From assembly GCA_019187365.1 (NCBI GenBank), contig JABARE010000019.1, positions 62,001 through 126,000 on the forward strand: a stretch of 64,000 nt of DNA, read 5' to 3'. Numbering within the stretch: the first letter of the stretch is position 1; the number at the start of each line of letters is the position of its first letter. Origin of the DNA: Saprospiraceae bacterium. GTDB taxonomy: Bacteria; Bacteroidota; Bacteroidia; Chitinophagales; Saprospiraceae. A model generated the notes under the pieces. It was not told where the DNA came from, did no database searches, and worked only from the letters and a program-made list of their open reading frames with translations. Made by a program: the position numbers and the translations under genes. This document shows positions 1 to 8,535 of the stretch, in pieces.

Positions 1-210
1 TTCTGTCCAGTACTGAGGAAGAAAACGGAAGATGTTTATGTTGACGTTACCGTTCGTCATAAGGTCAACCAGGTTTCGCTCACTGCCGGCGAACAGGGAC
101 CCAGGCGTCACATTCGAAGGATTCTTTTTATCCGTATTCAGCTCGTCGAAGTTATCCGTGCAAGCAGTCGCGAATGCAACGCAAAGCAATAGAAAAAGAT
201 ATTTTTTCAT
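1..210 (-). CDS. SusD/RagB-like outer-membrane lipoprotein, N-terminal part (cut by window start)
   Basis: The first 70 codons of a gene that runs off the window are visible, reading from an ATG 12 bp after the susC-like stop. The product starts MKKYLFLLLCVAFATAC, a lipoprotein signal peptide with the lipidated Cys at residue 17. It continues with TDNFDELNTDKKNPSNV, typical of the mature start of SusD-like nutrient-binding lipoproteins. Known role of the family: the surface lid that sits on a SusC barrel and captures glycans or peptides. The tight spacing behind the susC-like gene supports one operon and one import complex. The substrate cannot be told because the binding part lies outside the window. 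Confidence 0.85.
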   Translation of the reverse strand, partial: MKKYLFLLLCVAFATACTDNFDELNTDKKNPSNVTPGSLFAGSERNLVDLMTNGNVNINIFRFLPQYWTE

Positions 211-222
211 GATTCGCGAAAT

Positions 223-3200
223 TTAAAATTTGAGATTGAAATTGACCCCCATGACTTTTGCTGTCGGATAGGTACCCACCTGGTAGCCCTGAACGTTGCC
301 TGAACTCAGTCCGTCTTCGGGATCTGAATACTTCATGTTCTTGCTGATGATCCAGAGGTTTCTGCCAAACAGGCCAATGGTTGCCCCTTTGATGAAACTG
401 CTGTTTTGGAACAGGCTGGAAGGGAGCGTGTAATTCAGGTTGAGCTCGCGGAGTTTGACGTATGAAGCATCATAAATAAATCCTGCTGCAGGATTTCTAC
501 GATAGCCCCAGGTGCCAAAGTACTGTGCGGCCACGCGCAGGTCATTCGTGCTGAAAGTACCGTCTGCATTCTCCTTCACGCCATCGAGGATCACACCACC
601 ACTTTTATCGTCTGCTGTTTTTGCATTGCGAACGGGGTTACCCAGGTCGTTATTGCCCACGGTTTCCGGGTACAATCCGGTGGCGAGGCCATAATACAAA
701 TCGAGTGAGAACATGTCTCCGCCTTGCTTAATGTCAACAAGGAAGCTGAGGTCAAAATTCTTATAGCGCAATCTGTTGAATACGCCACCAATCCAATCGG
801 GGTTGACATCGCCAATGACTTCGTTGGAAGTCGGGCTGATCTTGTAAAATCCTGCCAGTGAACCCGAGTTGTTAACTACGCGCTTGCCATCTTTGAAAAC
901 AAAGTTGGAACCGCGGATGGTGCCGTAGGGTTCGTTGAGCGTTGCGTTGATCGAAACACCTCCCTGGAAGCTGGCGAGCAGGAGGTTGTCAATGCCACCC
1001 AAGTCTTTGACCAGGCTTTCATTCTTCGACCAGTTTAAGTCGATCGACCAATCGAAATCCTGGGTTTGTACCGGTTTGATGAACAATTGCAATTCAAAGC
1101 CTTTGTTCTCAATCTCCCCTGCGTTGATGTATTTGGCGGAATATCCCGTTGCGCGAGATACTGCTGCAGGAAGGATCTGGTCTACCGTATTCATCTTATA
1201 ATAGGTCAAGTCAAATCCGAGGCGGGACTCAAGGAATTTGAGTTCCAGACCGATTTCAGAACTTTTTGTGCGCTCGGGCTTCAAGTCCGGATTGTTCTTG
1301 GTGATTGGCGTAGACGTCAGGGTAACGCCATTCCAGGAAGTTGCCGAGATGGTACGATCCAGAATGGTATTTACACCAAGGTTGTAAACATCATTTACGC
1401 TGAGCGGAGGAGCTGTATTTCCAACCTCTGCATAATTGACCCTCAATTTGCCAAACGTGAAAACGTCGTTGGCGCCGATGAATTTAGTAAAGTTGAGGCC
1501 TAAAGAAGCGGAAGGATAATAATAGGTGTTATTATCCTTTGGCAGGGAAGAAGCCTGGTCGCGACGCATGGTCAGGTCGAGGAAGAGCCAGTTGTCGTAA
1601 TTGAAGTTGGCTCCTCCAAAAAGGCCATTGACCTGGAATTCCTGCAAGCTCTCTGTCGCGGCGTTGCGCGGATTTACGCTGTTGGACAGCGAATACAACC
1701 GCGGAATGGATAGCCCGCCGTTTGTTTTATCGCGAATGTAGTACACCTCGTTTTGCCAGATGTTTCCTCCGGCCAAAGCGCTGAATTTCAGATCTGAGGT
1801 CAGATCGAAAGATTTTGTCGTCAAAAGCAAGGTGAAGTTGCGCTCCTCAAAGTTGCGATCGAGTCTCTGGTACTCAGAAACATCGATGGAACCGATGGCG
1901 ATGCGCTCTTCCTGGTATTCGCTGTATTTATCGAGGGATGCGGTACCCCTTACATTCAACCAGCTGAGTGGTTTGTAATCAAAACCGATGTTTCCAAAGT
2001 AACGTCCACGGGCATCGTTTTGGTAGTTCTCGTGGCGCGTCCAGTAAACATTATCCCAGTAAATTGGGTTGAGGTCGGTGGGATCCGCCCAGTTCCATGT
2101 GACATTCTGTTTGGTGCGCTCGTAGGCTGCTTCCTGATCCTTTACGTCGACGTTGACCTGCCACCACTGCCGCATCATGGTCATGAGGTTTTTCGAATCA
2201 TACCCCGTACCGTACCGGCCCAGACCATTGGTGTGGCTGTAGTTGATCGCTGAGAAGACTTTGATTTTGTCGGAAAGGTCATATCCGGCACCGAAATTGA
2301 CCTGGTTCTTTTCGATCTCGCTGTTGGGCATAATCCCCTTGTCATTCGAGTAATTGTATCCCAGCTTAAAATAACCTTTATCGAATGCCTTGTCGATCAC
2401 AACACCTGCATTCGAGGTAACCGCAGTTTCAAAAATTGTTTCGGCGCCATTGGCAGCAGCAACCCAAGGGTGAGGTTTGCCATAATTCGGCGAACTGGGG
2501 TCGAATGAATCCCACTGATAAACCAGCAGGTTGGGGTCAAAGCGACCTCCGTAGGAACCGTCTTCGCTCAGGGGAGCTACTAAATCCTCGGTTCCGTCTC
2601 CGTCGATGTCCCTATACAGGAAATAGCCAGTTGGGTCCTCGTAATAAAGACCATAGCCAGCTCCATATTCCTGCTGGTATTCTGCGAAGGTCGATTTGTC
2701 GTAATTGCCAACCGAGATGGAGTAATTGAGCTGAACCCCAAGTTCTTTGCTCGTTCCTCCCTTTTTGGTCGTGATGAGTACGACCCCGTTTGCTGCGCGG
2801 GAACCATACAGTGCGGACGCAGCAGCGCCCTTCAGTATGGTTACGTTTTCGACGTCGTTGGGATTGATGTCGGCAGCGGCGTTTCCGTAATCATAACCCA
2901 GCCTTCCCCGTTTTTGGTTACTGGTATTCGTGTTTGAATTGTCGACCGCAACACCATCGACGATGACCAGGGCCTGGTTGTCACCGGTCAGGGACTTTGC
3001 ACCCCGAAGAACCATGTTTGTGGAACCGCCCAGGGTGTTATTTTTCTTGATATAGAGTCCGGCAACCTTTCCAGAAAGGGCATTCACAATATTGCCATCA
3101 CGGGATCGGGATACATCATCGCTTTCAAGTTTCTGGGCCGAATAGGCCAGTTCATTTTTGTAGCGACTGATGCCGAGAGCAGTGATCACGGTTTCACCGA

Positions 3201-3495
3201 GTTCAACTCCTTCCGCAAGGGTAAAATTGAGGACGTTGGATACGCCAACAGCCACCTCCTGCTCGGTGTATCCGACGTAACTCACTACGACGGCATTTGC
3301 CCCTGCAGGCAGGTTCAGGGAATAGTTTCCATTGACATCCGTGACCGTACCTACAGCCGTCCCTTTAGCGACGACGTTGGCACCGATCAACGGATCTCCG
3401 CTTTCATTGACCACCGTACCGGAGATGGTACGCTGCCCAATTGCAACAGCCATGGAACAAGCCATTGCAATGAAGACCAGTAAAAACTTTTTCAT
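223..3495 (-). CDS. SusC/RagA-family TonB-linked outer-membrane transporter
   Basis: A 1090-residue protein of the usual SusC length. Residues 1-20 are a signal peptide. Residues about 22-105 form a carboxypeptidase-regulatory-like beta sandwich (TISGTVVNESGDPLIGANV). A TonB plug follows, with the family signature ALYGSRAANGVVLITTKKG near residue 235, and then a long beta barrel ending in an aromatic residue (NLKF). Known role: a TonB-dependent barrel that imports oligomeric nutrients together with its SusD partner, whose gene begins 12 bp downstream. No glycoside hydrolase or regulator is visible beside it, so the substrate is unknown. A -7 promoter element lies about 50 bp upstream of the ATG. 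Confidence 0.95.
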   Translation of the reverse strand: MKKFLLVFIAMACSMAVAIGQRTISGTVVNESGDPLIGANVVAKGTAVGTVTDVNGNYSLNLPAGANAVVVSYVGYTEQEVAVGVSNVLNFTLAEGVELGETVITALGISRYKNELAYSAQKLESDDVSRSRDGNIVNALSGKVAGLYIKKNNTLGGSTNMVLRGAKSLTGDNQALVIVDGVAVDNSNTNTSNQKRGRLGYDYGNAAADINPNDVENVTILKGAAASALYGSRAANGVVLITTKKGGTSKELGVQLNYSISVGNYDKSTFAEYQQEYGAGYGLYYEDPTGYFLYRDIDGDGTEDLVAPLSEDGSYGGRFDPNLLVYQWDSFDPSSPNYGKPHPWVAAANGAETIFETAVTSNAGVVIDKAFDKGYFKLGYNYSNDKGIMPNSEIEKNQVNFGAGYDLSDKIKVFSAINYSHTNGLGRYGTGYDSKNLMTMMRQWWQVNVDVKDQEAAYERTKQNVTWNWADPTDLNPIYWDNVYWTRHENYQNDARGRYFGNIGFDYKPLSWLNVRGTASLDKYSEYQEERIAIGSIDVSEYQRLDRNFEERNFTLLLTTKSFDLTSDLKFSALAGGNIWQNEVYYIRDKTNGGLSIPRLYSLSNSVNPRNAATESLQEFQVNGLFGGANFNYDNWLFLDLTMRRDQASSLPKDNNTYYYPSASLGLNFTKFIGANDVFTFGKLRVNYAEVGNTAPPLSVNDVYNLGVNTILDRTISATSWNGVTLTSTPITKNNPDLKPERTKSSEIGLELKFLESRLGFDLTYYKMNTVDQILPAAVSRATGYSAKYINAGEIENKGFELQLFIKPVQTQDFDWSIDLNWSKNESLVKDLGGIDNLLLASFQGGVSINATLNEPYGTIRGSNFVFKDGKRVVNNSGSLAGFYKISPTSNEVIGDVNPDWIGGVFNRLRYKNFDLSFLVDIKQGGDMFSLDLYYGLATGLYPETVGNNDLGNPVRNAKTADDKSGGVILDGVKENADGTFSTNDLRVAAQYFGTWGYRRNPAAGFIYDASYVKLRELNLNYTLPSSLFQNSSFIKGATIGLFGRNLWIISKNMKYSDPEDGLSSGNVQGYQVGTYPTAKVMGVNFNLKF

Positions 3496-3543
3496 AATCC
3501 GTTAGGTTTCGTTAAAATGAATTGTTAACACATTAAGGAGCTA

Positions 3544-3551
3544 CAAACTTA
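3544..3551 (-). promoter_or_regulatory. Bacteroidota -7 promoter element of the susC-like gene
   Basis: The minus strand reads TAAGTTTG, an exact match to the Bacteroidota -7 consensus TAnnTTTG. It would give a leader of roughly 45 nt before the susC-like ATG. No convincing -33 TTG is seen at the usual spacing, so the call rests on the -7 box and position alone. Confidence 0.45.
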
Positions 3552-3622
3552 ATAAATATTTAATACCCCCCCGAATAGGGATTTTTTTTTTCGCATTTTT
3601 TTTAAGGGTCTGAGATCCTAAT

Positions 3623-4348
3623 TCACATATTGCTGATTAACTTAGCTTTATACATTGCGATTGCATTGGATACACCATAATACAGTGCATCCACGGTCAG
3701 AGCATGCCCTATGCTGACCTCGGTAACCCGATTCAGGCTCCGAATGTAAAATTCCAGATTCCCGAGGTTCAGGTCGTGGCCGGCATGGACTCTTAACCCT
3801 TGATTCACAGCCATTTCACAGGCCATCACGTGCTTCCCAATGGCAGCTTCCCGGTCTAGCTCATAGTTCTTGGCATAGTCACCCGTATAGAGTTCGATGC
3901 AGTCTGCTCCTACCGAACAGGCTGGCAAAATCATGCCGGGGTCCGGATCGACAAAAATGGAGACCCGTATCCCGGCAGCCTTTAACCGGCCAACAATTTT
4001 TGTGAGAAAGTCAGCGTGTTCCGGAATGTTCCAGCCATGATCGGAAGTCAGCACATCCGGGGCATCCGGCACGAGGGTGACTTGGTCAGGGGAGTTGCTC
4101 AAAACGAGTTCCATGAAATCCGGACCCGGATACCCTTCAACGTTCAGTTCCGTGCGAACAACCCTGCGCAGCAGGGGAATGTCTGCGTACCGGATGTGGC
4201 GCTGGTCCGGACGAGGGTGGACCGTAATTCCCTGCGCTCCGAAGTCTTCGCAATCCATCGCATAGCGAATGACATCGGGGTAGTTGCCCAACCGGGAATT
4301 CCGAATTAGTGCAACTTTGTTGATATTTACGCTGAGTCTGGTGTTCAT
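3623..4348 (-). CDS. pdxJ: Pyridoxine 5'-phosphate synthase
   Basis: A 241-residue product from the second in-frame ATG (MNTRLSVNINKVALIRNSR). It matches PdxJ over its whole length: N-terminal VNINKVALIRN, GITVHPRPDQRHI, the NVEGYPG strand and the C-terminal SIGHALTVDALYYG phosphate-binding segment. Known reaction: ring closure of 3-amino-2-oxopropyl phosphate with deoxyxylulose 5-phosphate, the last ring-forming step of DXP-dependent vitamin B6 synthesis in the cytoplasm. An ATG four codons further upstream is also possible, but it would overlap the divergent CPBP gene start. No terminator hairpin is seen after the stop. Confidence 0.95.
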   Translation of the reverse strand: MNTRLSVNINKVALIRNSRLGNYPDVIRYAMDCEDFGAQGITVHPRPDQRHIRYADIPLLRRVVRTELNVEGYPGPDFMELVLSNSPDQVTLVPDAPDVLTSDHGWNIPEHADFLTKIVGRLKAAGIRVSIFVDPDPGMILPACSVGADCIELYTGDYAKNYELDREAAIGKHVMACEMAVNQGLRVHAGHDLNLGNLEFYIRSLNRVTEVSIGHALTVDALYYGVSNAIAMYKAKLISNM

Positions 4349-4354
4349 TGTGCA

Positions 4355-5236
4355 ATGCATTTCATGTCCAAAAATACCCTAGTTTACCTCTTCTATTACA
4401 TTGGCCTGGTGCTTGCAGGTTTGTTTGTAAGCAATTTGTTGATGTTGCTGACCTGGTTGTCTGCCAACGGCTGGCAGTTGGATGAGCTGTCCTATACAGG
4501 CGATATTGTTTCACAGCTCGGCCGCGAACAACTGTTCGTACAACAAATCGCCTCTCAGGTCCTGGCGCTGATCCTGCCATCCGTTTGGTTTATACGCCGG
4601 ATCACAAATGAGCACATGAGCGTACAGACGCAGACGTTTTACTGGTCGTTTTTAGTTAAGGCCTTCATTTTCTTTGCGTTGAGCCTGCCCTTGGTCAGCT
4701 TGTCTGCTTACCTCAATGCATTGATCCCGCTGGCATCCTGGATGGAATCTTCTTCTTCCCGGATGGCTGAATTCCTCGATCGCTTGTTAATATTTGAGCA
4801 GACCTCGGATGTGGTCCTGGCATTTATTGCCATTGCCATTGTCCCCGCGATGGCAGAGGAACTGGCTTTCCGGGGTGTCCTGCAAAACCTGTTTACGCGG
4901 TGGACGGGCAATTCCTGGTCGGGATTGTTGCTGGCGGCTTTGCTGTTTTCGACCATCCACATGCAATTTGATGGGTTCATTCCTCGATTTTTACTCGGAG
5001 CCCTGCTTGGTTTTGTCTATTGGAAAGGTGGAAACCTGTGGTATCCCATCGGACTGCATTTTCTAAACAATGCAGCCCAACTGATAGCACTCGTCTATTT
5101 GGACGACGCAACTACCGACATCATGCAGCCGCCTTCGGAGATGCCCCCATTGTCCGGAGTAATAGCGGCCACTGCCGCTGCCGCATTTGCCGGCTATTTC
5201 TTTTTTTTAAAACCGAATCCCGAAAAACATGCTTAA
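4355..5236 (+). CDS. CPBP-family intramembrane metalloprotease
   Basis: A 293-residue multi-pass membrane protein with the CPBP (Abi/CAAX protease) motifs: EELAFRG at about 168-174 (paired Glu and Arg), then FSTIHMQFDG with His near 202, then IGLHFLNN with His near 235 and Asn near 239. These residues form the metal site of the Rce1-like family. The real substrate is unknown; relatives cleave prenylated or signal-like peptides, or act in immunity and regulation. The start may instead be the ATG three codons in (MSKNTLVY). The end overlaps the cdsA start by 8 bp, so the two are translationally coupled with the phospholipid genes. The gene is divergent from pdxJ with almost no space between them. 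Confidence 0.9.
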   Translation: MHFMSKNTLVYLFYYIGLVLAGLFVSNLLMLLTWLSANGWQLDELSYTGDIVSQLGREQLFVQQIASQVLALILPSVWFIRRITNEHMSVQTQTFYWSFLVKAFIFFALSLPLVSLSAYLNALIPLASWMESSSSRMAEFLDRLLIFEQTSDVVLAFIAIAIVPAMAEELAFRGVLQNLFTRWTGNSWSGLLLAALLFSTIHMQFDGFIPRFLLGALLGFVYWKGGNLWYPIGLHFLNNAAQLIALVYLDDATTDIMQPPSEMPPLSGVIAATAAAAFAGYFFFLKPNPEKHA

Positions 5237-6044
5237 GCGCAGCATCACCGGCTTGTTACTGGGCATAACCATGGTTGCGGCCATCATCAGCTCCCCCTGG
5301 TCTGTAAGCCTGCTTCTCGCCATCATCCTGGCAGGCTCTGCCCACGAGTGGAATTACCATTTCATTCCTTCCGAGCCTTTTTACCAGAGGTGGATTTTTG
5401 CAGCATTCACCCTGGCGGGATTGTTCATACTGCTCTACATGAACTGGGATGCATCAAATTTGCATTTTCAACGGGTTGAGAATACCTTGCTCTACCCCAC
5501 GTTGTTTTTACTGACGGCGATGCTACTTGGCGCGCTTGCCTTCCATCCGCAATGGAGTTTTGCGACTCGCTGGTATGGTGGAATTTTTTACCTGATTTTT
5601 CCGTTGTTGATCACACAGGCGTATCTGGTTGCCGGTTTTGATCAGGCCCGCTGGCATCTGCTTGGTCTGGTCGTCATCAATTGGAGCAACGACGTTTTTG
5701 CCTATTTCACCGGAAGGTTGGCTGGTCGTCGACCCCTGGCTGCCAGCATCTCTCCCAAAAAGACGATAGAAGGCGCATCTGGAGGGCTGTTGGCCGCTTT
5801 GATTGCAGCCTTTTTGATCAATGCTCATTTATGGGATGGTTTCCTATCCCTACCCAGAACAGCCTTTCTGGGTGGACTGGTCTGGCTTGCCGGCACGACA
5901 GGAGATCTTTACGAATCGCGCATGAAGCGCCTGGCCGGGATCAAAGACAGTGGCAACATATTGCCTGGTCACGGCGGCTTCCTTGACCGCTTCGACAGCT
6001 TTTTCATCGTGGTCACGGTGGGTATCTTTGTGCTCAGTTGGTGA
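5229..6044 (+). CDS. cdsA: Phosphatidate cytidylyltransferase
   Basis: A 271-residue, multi-spanning membrane protein with the CdsA signature near the C-terminus: SPKKTIEGASGG, then GDLYESRMKRLAGIKDSG and LPGHGGFLDRFDS. Known reaction: phosphatidic acid plus CTP gives CDP-diacylglycerol and pyrophosphate, the entry point to all bacterial phospholipids, at the inner membrane. It overlaps the preceding protease gene and is followed after 12 bp by a phosphatidylserine-decarboxylase-type gene. The pair therefore points to phosphatidylethanolamine synthesis. Confidence 0.95.
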   Translation: MLKRSITGLLLGITMVAAIISSPWSVSLLLAIILAGSAHEWNYHFIPSEPFYQRWIFAAFTLAGLFILLYMNWDASNLHFQRVENTLLYPTLFLLTAMLLGALAFHPQWSFATRWYGGIFYLIFPLLITQAYLVAGFDQARWHLLGLVVINWSNDVFAYFTGRLAGRRPLAASISPKKTIEGASGGLLAALIAAFLINAHLWDGFLSLPRTAFLGGLVWLAGTTGDLYESRMKRLAGIKDSGNILPGHGGFLDRFDSFFIVVTVGIFVLSW

Positions 6045-6056
6045 AAAAACAGATTC

Positions 6057-6713
6057 ATGATAAGCATCCATCGAGAAGGGAAAAAATGGGTTACAGTGGG
6101 CTTGCTGACCTATGCCGCGTTGGCGGCCTTGCTGTTCGCCGCACATTCGGCATTTTTGTGGCCCGTCGTCGTCGTCGCCGGTGTTGCATTTTTGCTCATC
6201 GTCAATTTCTTTCGCAATCCTCCCCGGCCCATCCCCGTTGTGGATGACCATCTGGTTTATGCGCCGGCAGATGGAAAGATCGTCGTGATCGAAACCGTGA
6301 CAGAGGACGAATATTTTCACAAGACCTGTAAGATGGTGAGCATCTTTATGAACCCCCTGAATGTTCATGTCAACCGCTGCCCGTTCAGTGGCACCGTTTC
6401 CTATTCACAGTACCATTCCGGACTCTACCTGGCTGCCTGGCATCCAAAATCATCCCTGGAAAATGAGCGCAACACGGTCGTCATCCGGCGCAAGGATGGC
6501 GTCGAAGTCTTATTGCGTCAGGTAGCAGGCGCACTGGCCCGGCGCATATGCAGCTATGCTGTGGGGGGCAAATCTTTTCAGCAAGGGGATGATTTTGGTT
6601 TCATCAAATTCGGATCGCGCGTCGACATCTATTTGCCACCCCAGGCCGAAGTCCGGATTCAAATGGATCAGCTCGTAAAAGGGAATGTCGACGTGATTGC
6701 CTATTTGCCTTAA
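6057..6713 (+). CDS. psd: Phosphatidylserine decarboxylase-family protein
   Basis: A 218-residue protein with two N-terminal membrane segments (about 10-50), then RNPPRPIP and YAPADGKIV, hallmarks of the short Psd-related branch. The pyruvoyl precursor site is the Gly186-Ser187 pair in IKFGSRVDIYLP; cleavage before the Ser would create the pyruvoyl cofactor. Known reaction: decarboxylation of phosphatidylserine to phosphatidylethanolamine. It lies 12 bp behind cdsA, consistent with one phospholipid operon. The short branch also includes archaeal-type archaetidylserine decarboxylases, but in a bacterium with cdsA the phosphatidylserine substrate is the natural reading. Confidence 0.9.
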   Translation: MISIHREGKKWVTVGLLTYAALAALLFAAHSAFLWPVVVVAGVAFLLIVNFFRNPPRPIPVVDDHLVYAPADGKIVVIETVTEDEYFHKTCKMVSIFMNPLNVHVNRCPFSGTVSYSQYHSGLYLAAWHPKSSLENERNTVVIRRKDGVEVLLRQVAGALARRICSYAVGGKSFQQGDDFGFIKFGSRVDIYLPPQAEVRIQMDQLVKGNVDVIAYLP

Positions 6714-6740
6714 GGGTACACGGATGCGAATCTTTTTGGG

Positions 6741-8252
6741 TTAACCGGCGACCGGTTTCATTTGAGGAAACAGAAGGACTTCCTGAATGGCTTCCTGTCC
6801 GGTGAGTAACATAGCCAGTCTGTCGATGCCAATACCGAGTCCCGAAGTGGGTGGCATACCATATTCCAGTGCAAGAAGAAAATCTTCGTCCATGGCCATC
6901 GCTTCCTCGTCGCCGCGGGCCGCCAACTTCAATTGTTCTTCAAAGCGTTGTCTTTGGTCGAGCGGGTCGTTGAGTTCGGTGTAGGCGTTTGCAATCTCCT
7001 TTCCATTTACATACAATTCAAAACGCTCTACGAGACCGTCCTTTGAGCGATGCTTTTTAGCAAGCGGAGTCATCTCCAGTGGATAGTCCATGATGTATGT
7101 CGGCTGAATCAAGTGTGGCTCAACCAGTTCACTAAACAGTTCGTCGATCAGCTTTCCCCACCCCATCGATGCGTCCACCTGGATGTTGGCATTTCTGCAC
7201 ATGGTGCGCAGTTCTGCTTCGGATTTGCCTTCAACTTCAAGGCTTCCGAATTCACGAATGGCATCCAACATCGAGATCCGGCGAAAGGGTTTTTCAAAAC
7301 GAATGGTATGGCCGGAGATTTCGATTTGTCTTCTGCCGCAGACTTTCTCAACAACGAATTCGAGCATTTCTTCCACCATATCCATCATCCACAGGTAGTC
7401 TTTGTAGGCAACGTAGATCTCCATGGATGTAAACTCAGGATTGTGCGTGCGGTCCATGCCTTCGTTGCGGAACATCTTGCCAATCTCGTACACGCCGCTG
7501 TAGCCGCCAACGATCAGCCTTTTCAGGTAGAGTTCGTTTGCGATGCGCAGAAAAAGCGGAATGTCCAGTGCGTTGTGGTGTGTGTGAAAAGGCCTGGCTG
7601 CTGCGCCGCCGTGGATGTTTTGAAGTACAGGTGTTTCAACCTCCAGCCAGCCGCGGCTGTTGAAAAAATTGCGCATCTCCTGGATCATGTGGCTTCTGCG
7701 CACAAAGATCTCGCGCACCTGAGGATTGACGATGAGGTCAACGTATCGATGCCGGTAACGCTGTTCTGGATCGGTAAATGCATCGTGCACTTTGCCGTCT
7801 GCATCGGTTTTTACCACGGGCAGGGGGTGCAGCGACTTGGACAGCATACGCAATTCAACCACGTGAATGGACAATTCTCCGACCTTGGTTCGAAATACGT
7901 ACCCACGCGCACCAAAAAAGTCTCCTATATCGGAAAGTCGTTTAAACAATTGGTCGTAGAGGCCTTTGTCTTCACCCGGACAGATTTCGTCGCGTTTAAT
8001 GTACAGTTGTATCCTGCCCCTTTCGTCCTGAAGTTCGGCGAAGCAAGCCTTGCCCATATCCCGGATCATCATCAGCCGACCGGCAATGGAAACATTGGTG
8101 AATCGATCCGGCTCGGAGTCGAAGCAAGCCCGGATTGCTGCAGAATCGGTTGTCACTTCGAACGCCTCTGCCGGATATGGATTAATGCCCATGGCCAGAA
8201 TTTCGTTCAGGGCGTTGCGGCGCACGATCTGCTGTTCACTCAATTGCTGCAT
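6741..8252 (-). CDS. lysS: Lysyl-tRNA synthetase, class II
   Basis: A 503-residue enzyme from the ATG that gives MQQLSEQQIVRRNAL. An N-terminal OB-fold anticodon-binding domain covers about 50-170. The class II catalytic core follows: motif 2 FRNEGMDRTHNPEFTSME and motif 3 GLGIGIDRLAML near the C-terminus. It charges tRNA-Lys in the cytoplasm. A longer in-frame start ten codons upstream exists, but a TATCTTTG promoter box overlaps that extension, so the shorter start is preferred, with a leader of about 10 nt. The gene converges on psd with 27 bp between the stops. Confidence 0.96.
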   Translation of the reverse strand: MQQLSEQQIVRRNALNEILAMGINPYPAEAFEVTTDSAAIRACFDSEPDRFTNVSIAGRLMMIRDMGKACFAELQDERGRIQLYIKRDEICPGEDKGLYDQLFKRLSDIGDFFGARGYVFRTKVGELSIHVVELRMLSKSLHPLPVVKTDADGKVHDAFTDPEQRYRHRYVDLIVNPQVREIFVRRSHMIQEMRNFFNSRGWLEVETPVLQNIHGGAAARPFHTHHNALDIPLFLRIANELYLKRLIVGGYSGVYEIGKMFRNEGMDRTHNPEFTSMEIYVAYKDYLWMMDMVEEMLEFVVEKVCGRRQIEISGHTIRFEKPFRRISMLDAIREFGSLEVEGKSEAELRTMCRNANIQVDASMGWGKLIDELFSELVEPHLIQPTYIMDYPLEMTPLAKKHRSKDGLVERFELYVNGKEIANAYTELNDPLDQRQRFEEQLKLAARGDEEAMAMDEDFLLALEYGMPPTSGLGIGIDRLAMLLTGQEAIQEVLLFPQMKPVAG

Positions 8253-8268
8253 AATGCTGTATGTGTGG

Positions 8269-8276
8269 CAAAGATA
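8269..8276 (-). promoter_or_regulatory. Bacteroidota -7 promoter element of lysS
   Basis: TATCTTTG on the minus strand, an exact TAnnTTTG match 17 bp before the lysS ATG. It decides between the two candidate starts, since transcription beginning here could not include the longer one. Confidence 0.55.
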
Positions 8277-8485
8277 CATCAAAACAAATGCCCATACATG
8301 CTTTGGAGGACCGCGTCACATCGACTTCGCGCCGACCATCCGTCGAATCGAAACACCCTCCTGAGTGCGGTAATTGTACTTGCTGACAGCCAAAGAACTC
8401 CCTGGCAGACTGCACAATGTGTCGTCTTGCACCCTGCATGCTGAGTGTTCGCGCTTCACCAATCGGCCTTTGTTGATTTCCTCCG

Positions 8486-8493
8486 TACCTTTG
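8486..8493 (+). promoter_or_regulatory. Bacteroidota -7 promoter element of the S41-like gene
   Basis: TACCTTTG, an exact TAnnTTTG match about 43 bp before the ATG. The same octamer stands before several other genes in this window (15239, 49800, 51207 and 53682). Confidence 0.5.
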
Positions 8494-8535
8494 CCGGCCC
8501 AATAAGATTGAATTTTCTTTAAACACTTTGTGCCC

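Noticed and set aside
3570..3605. T-rich terminator after a C-run on the plus strand
   Set aside because: No plus-strand gene ends here and the stem is only three base pairs.
7050..8444. 464-codon open frame on the plus strand
   Set aside because: It is the complement of lysS, with His/Val-rich composition typical of antisense frames.
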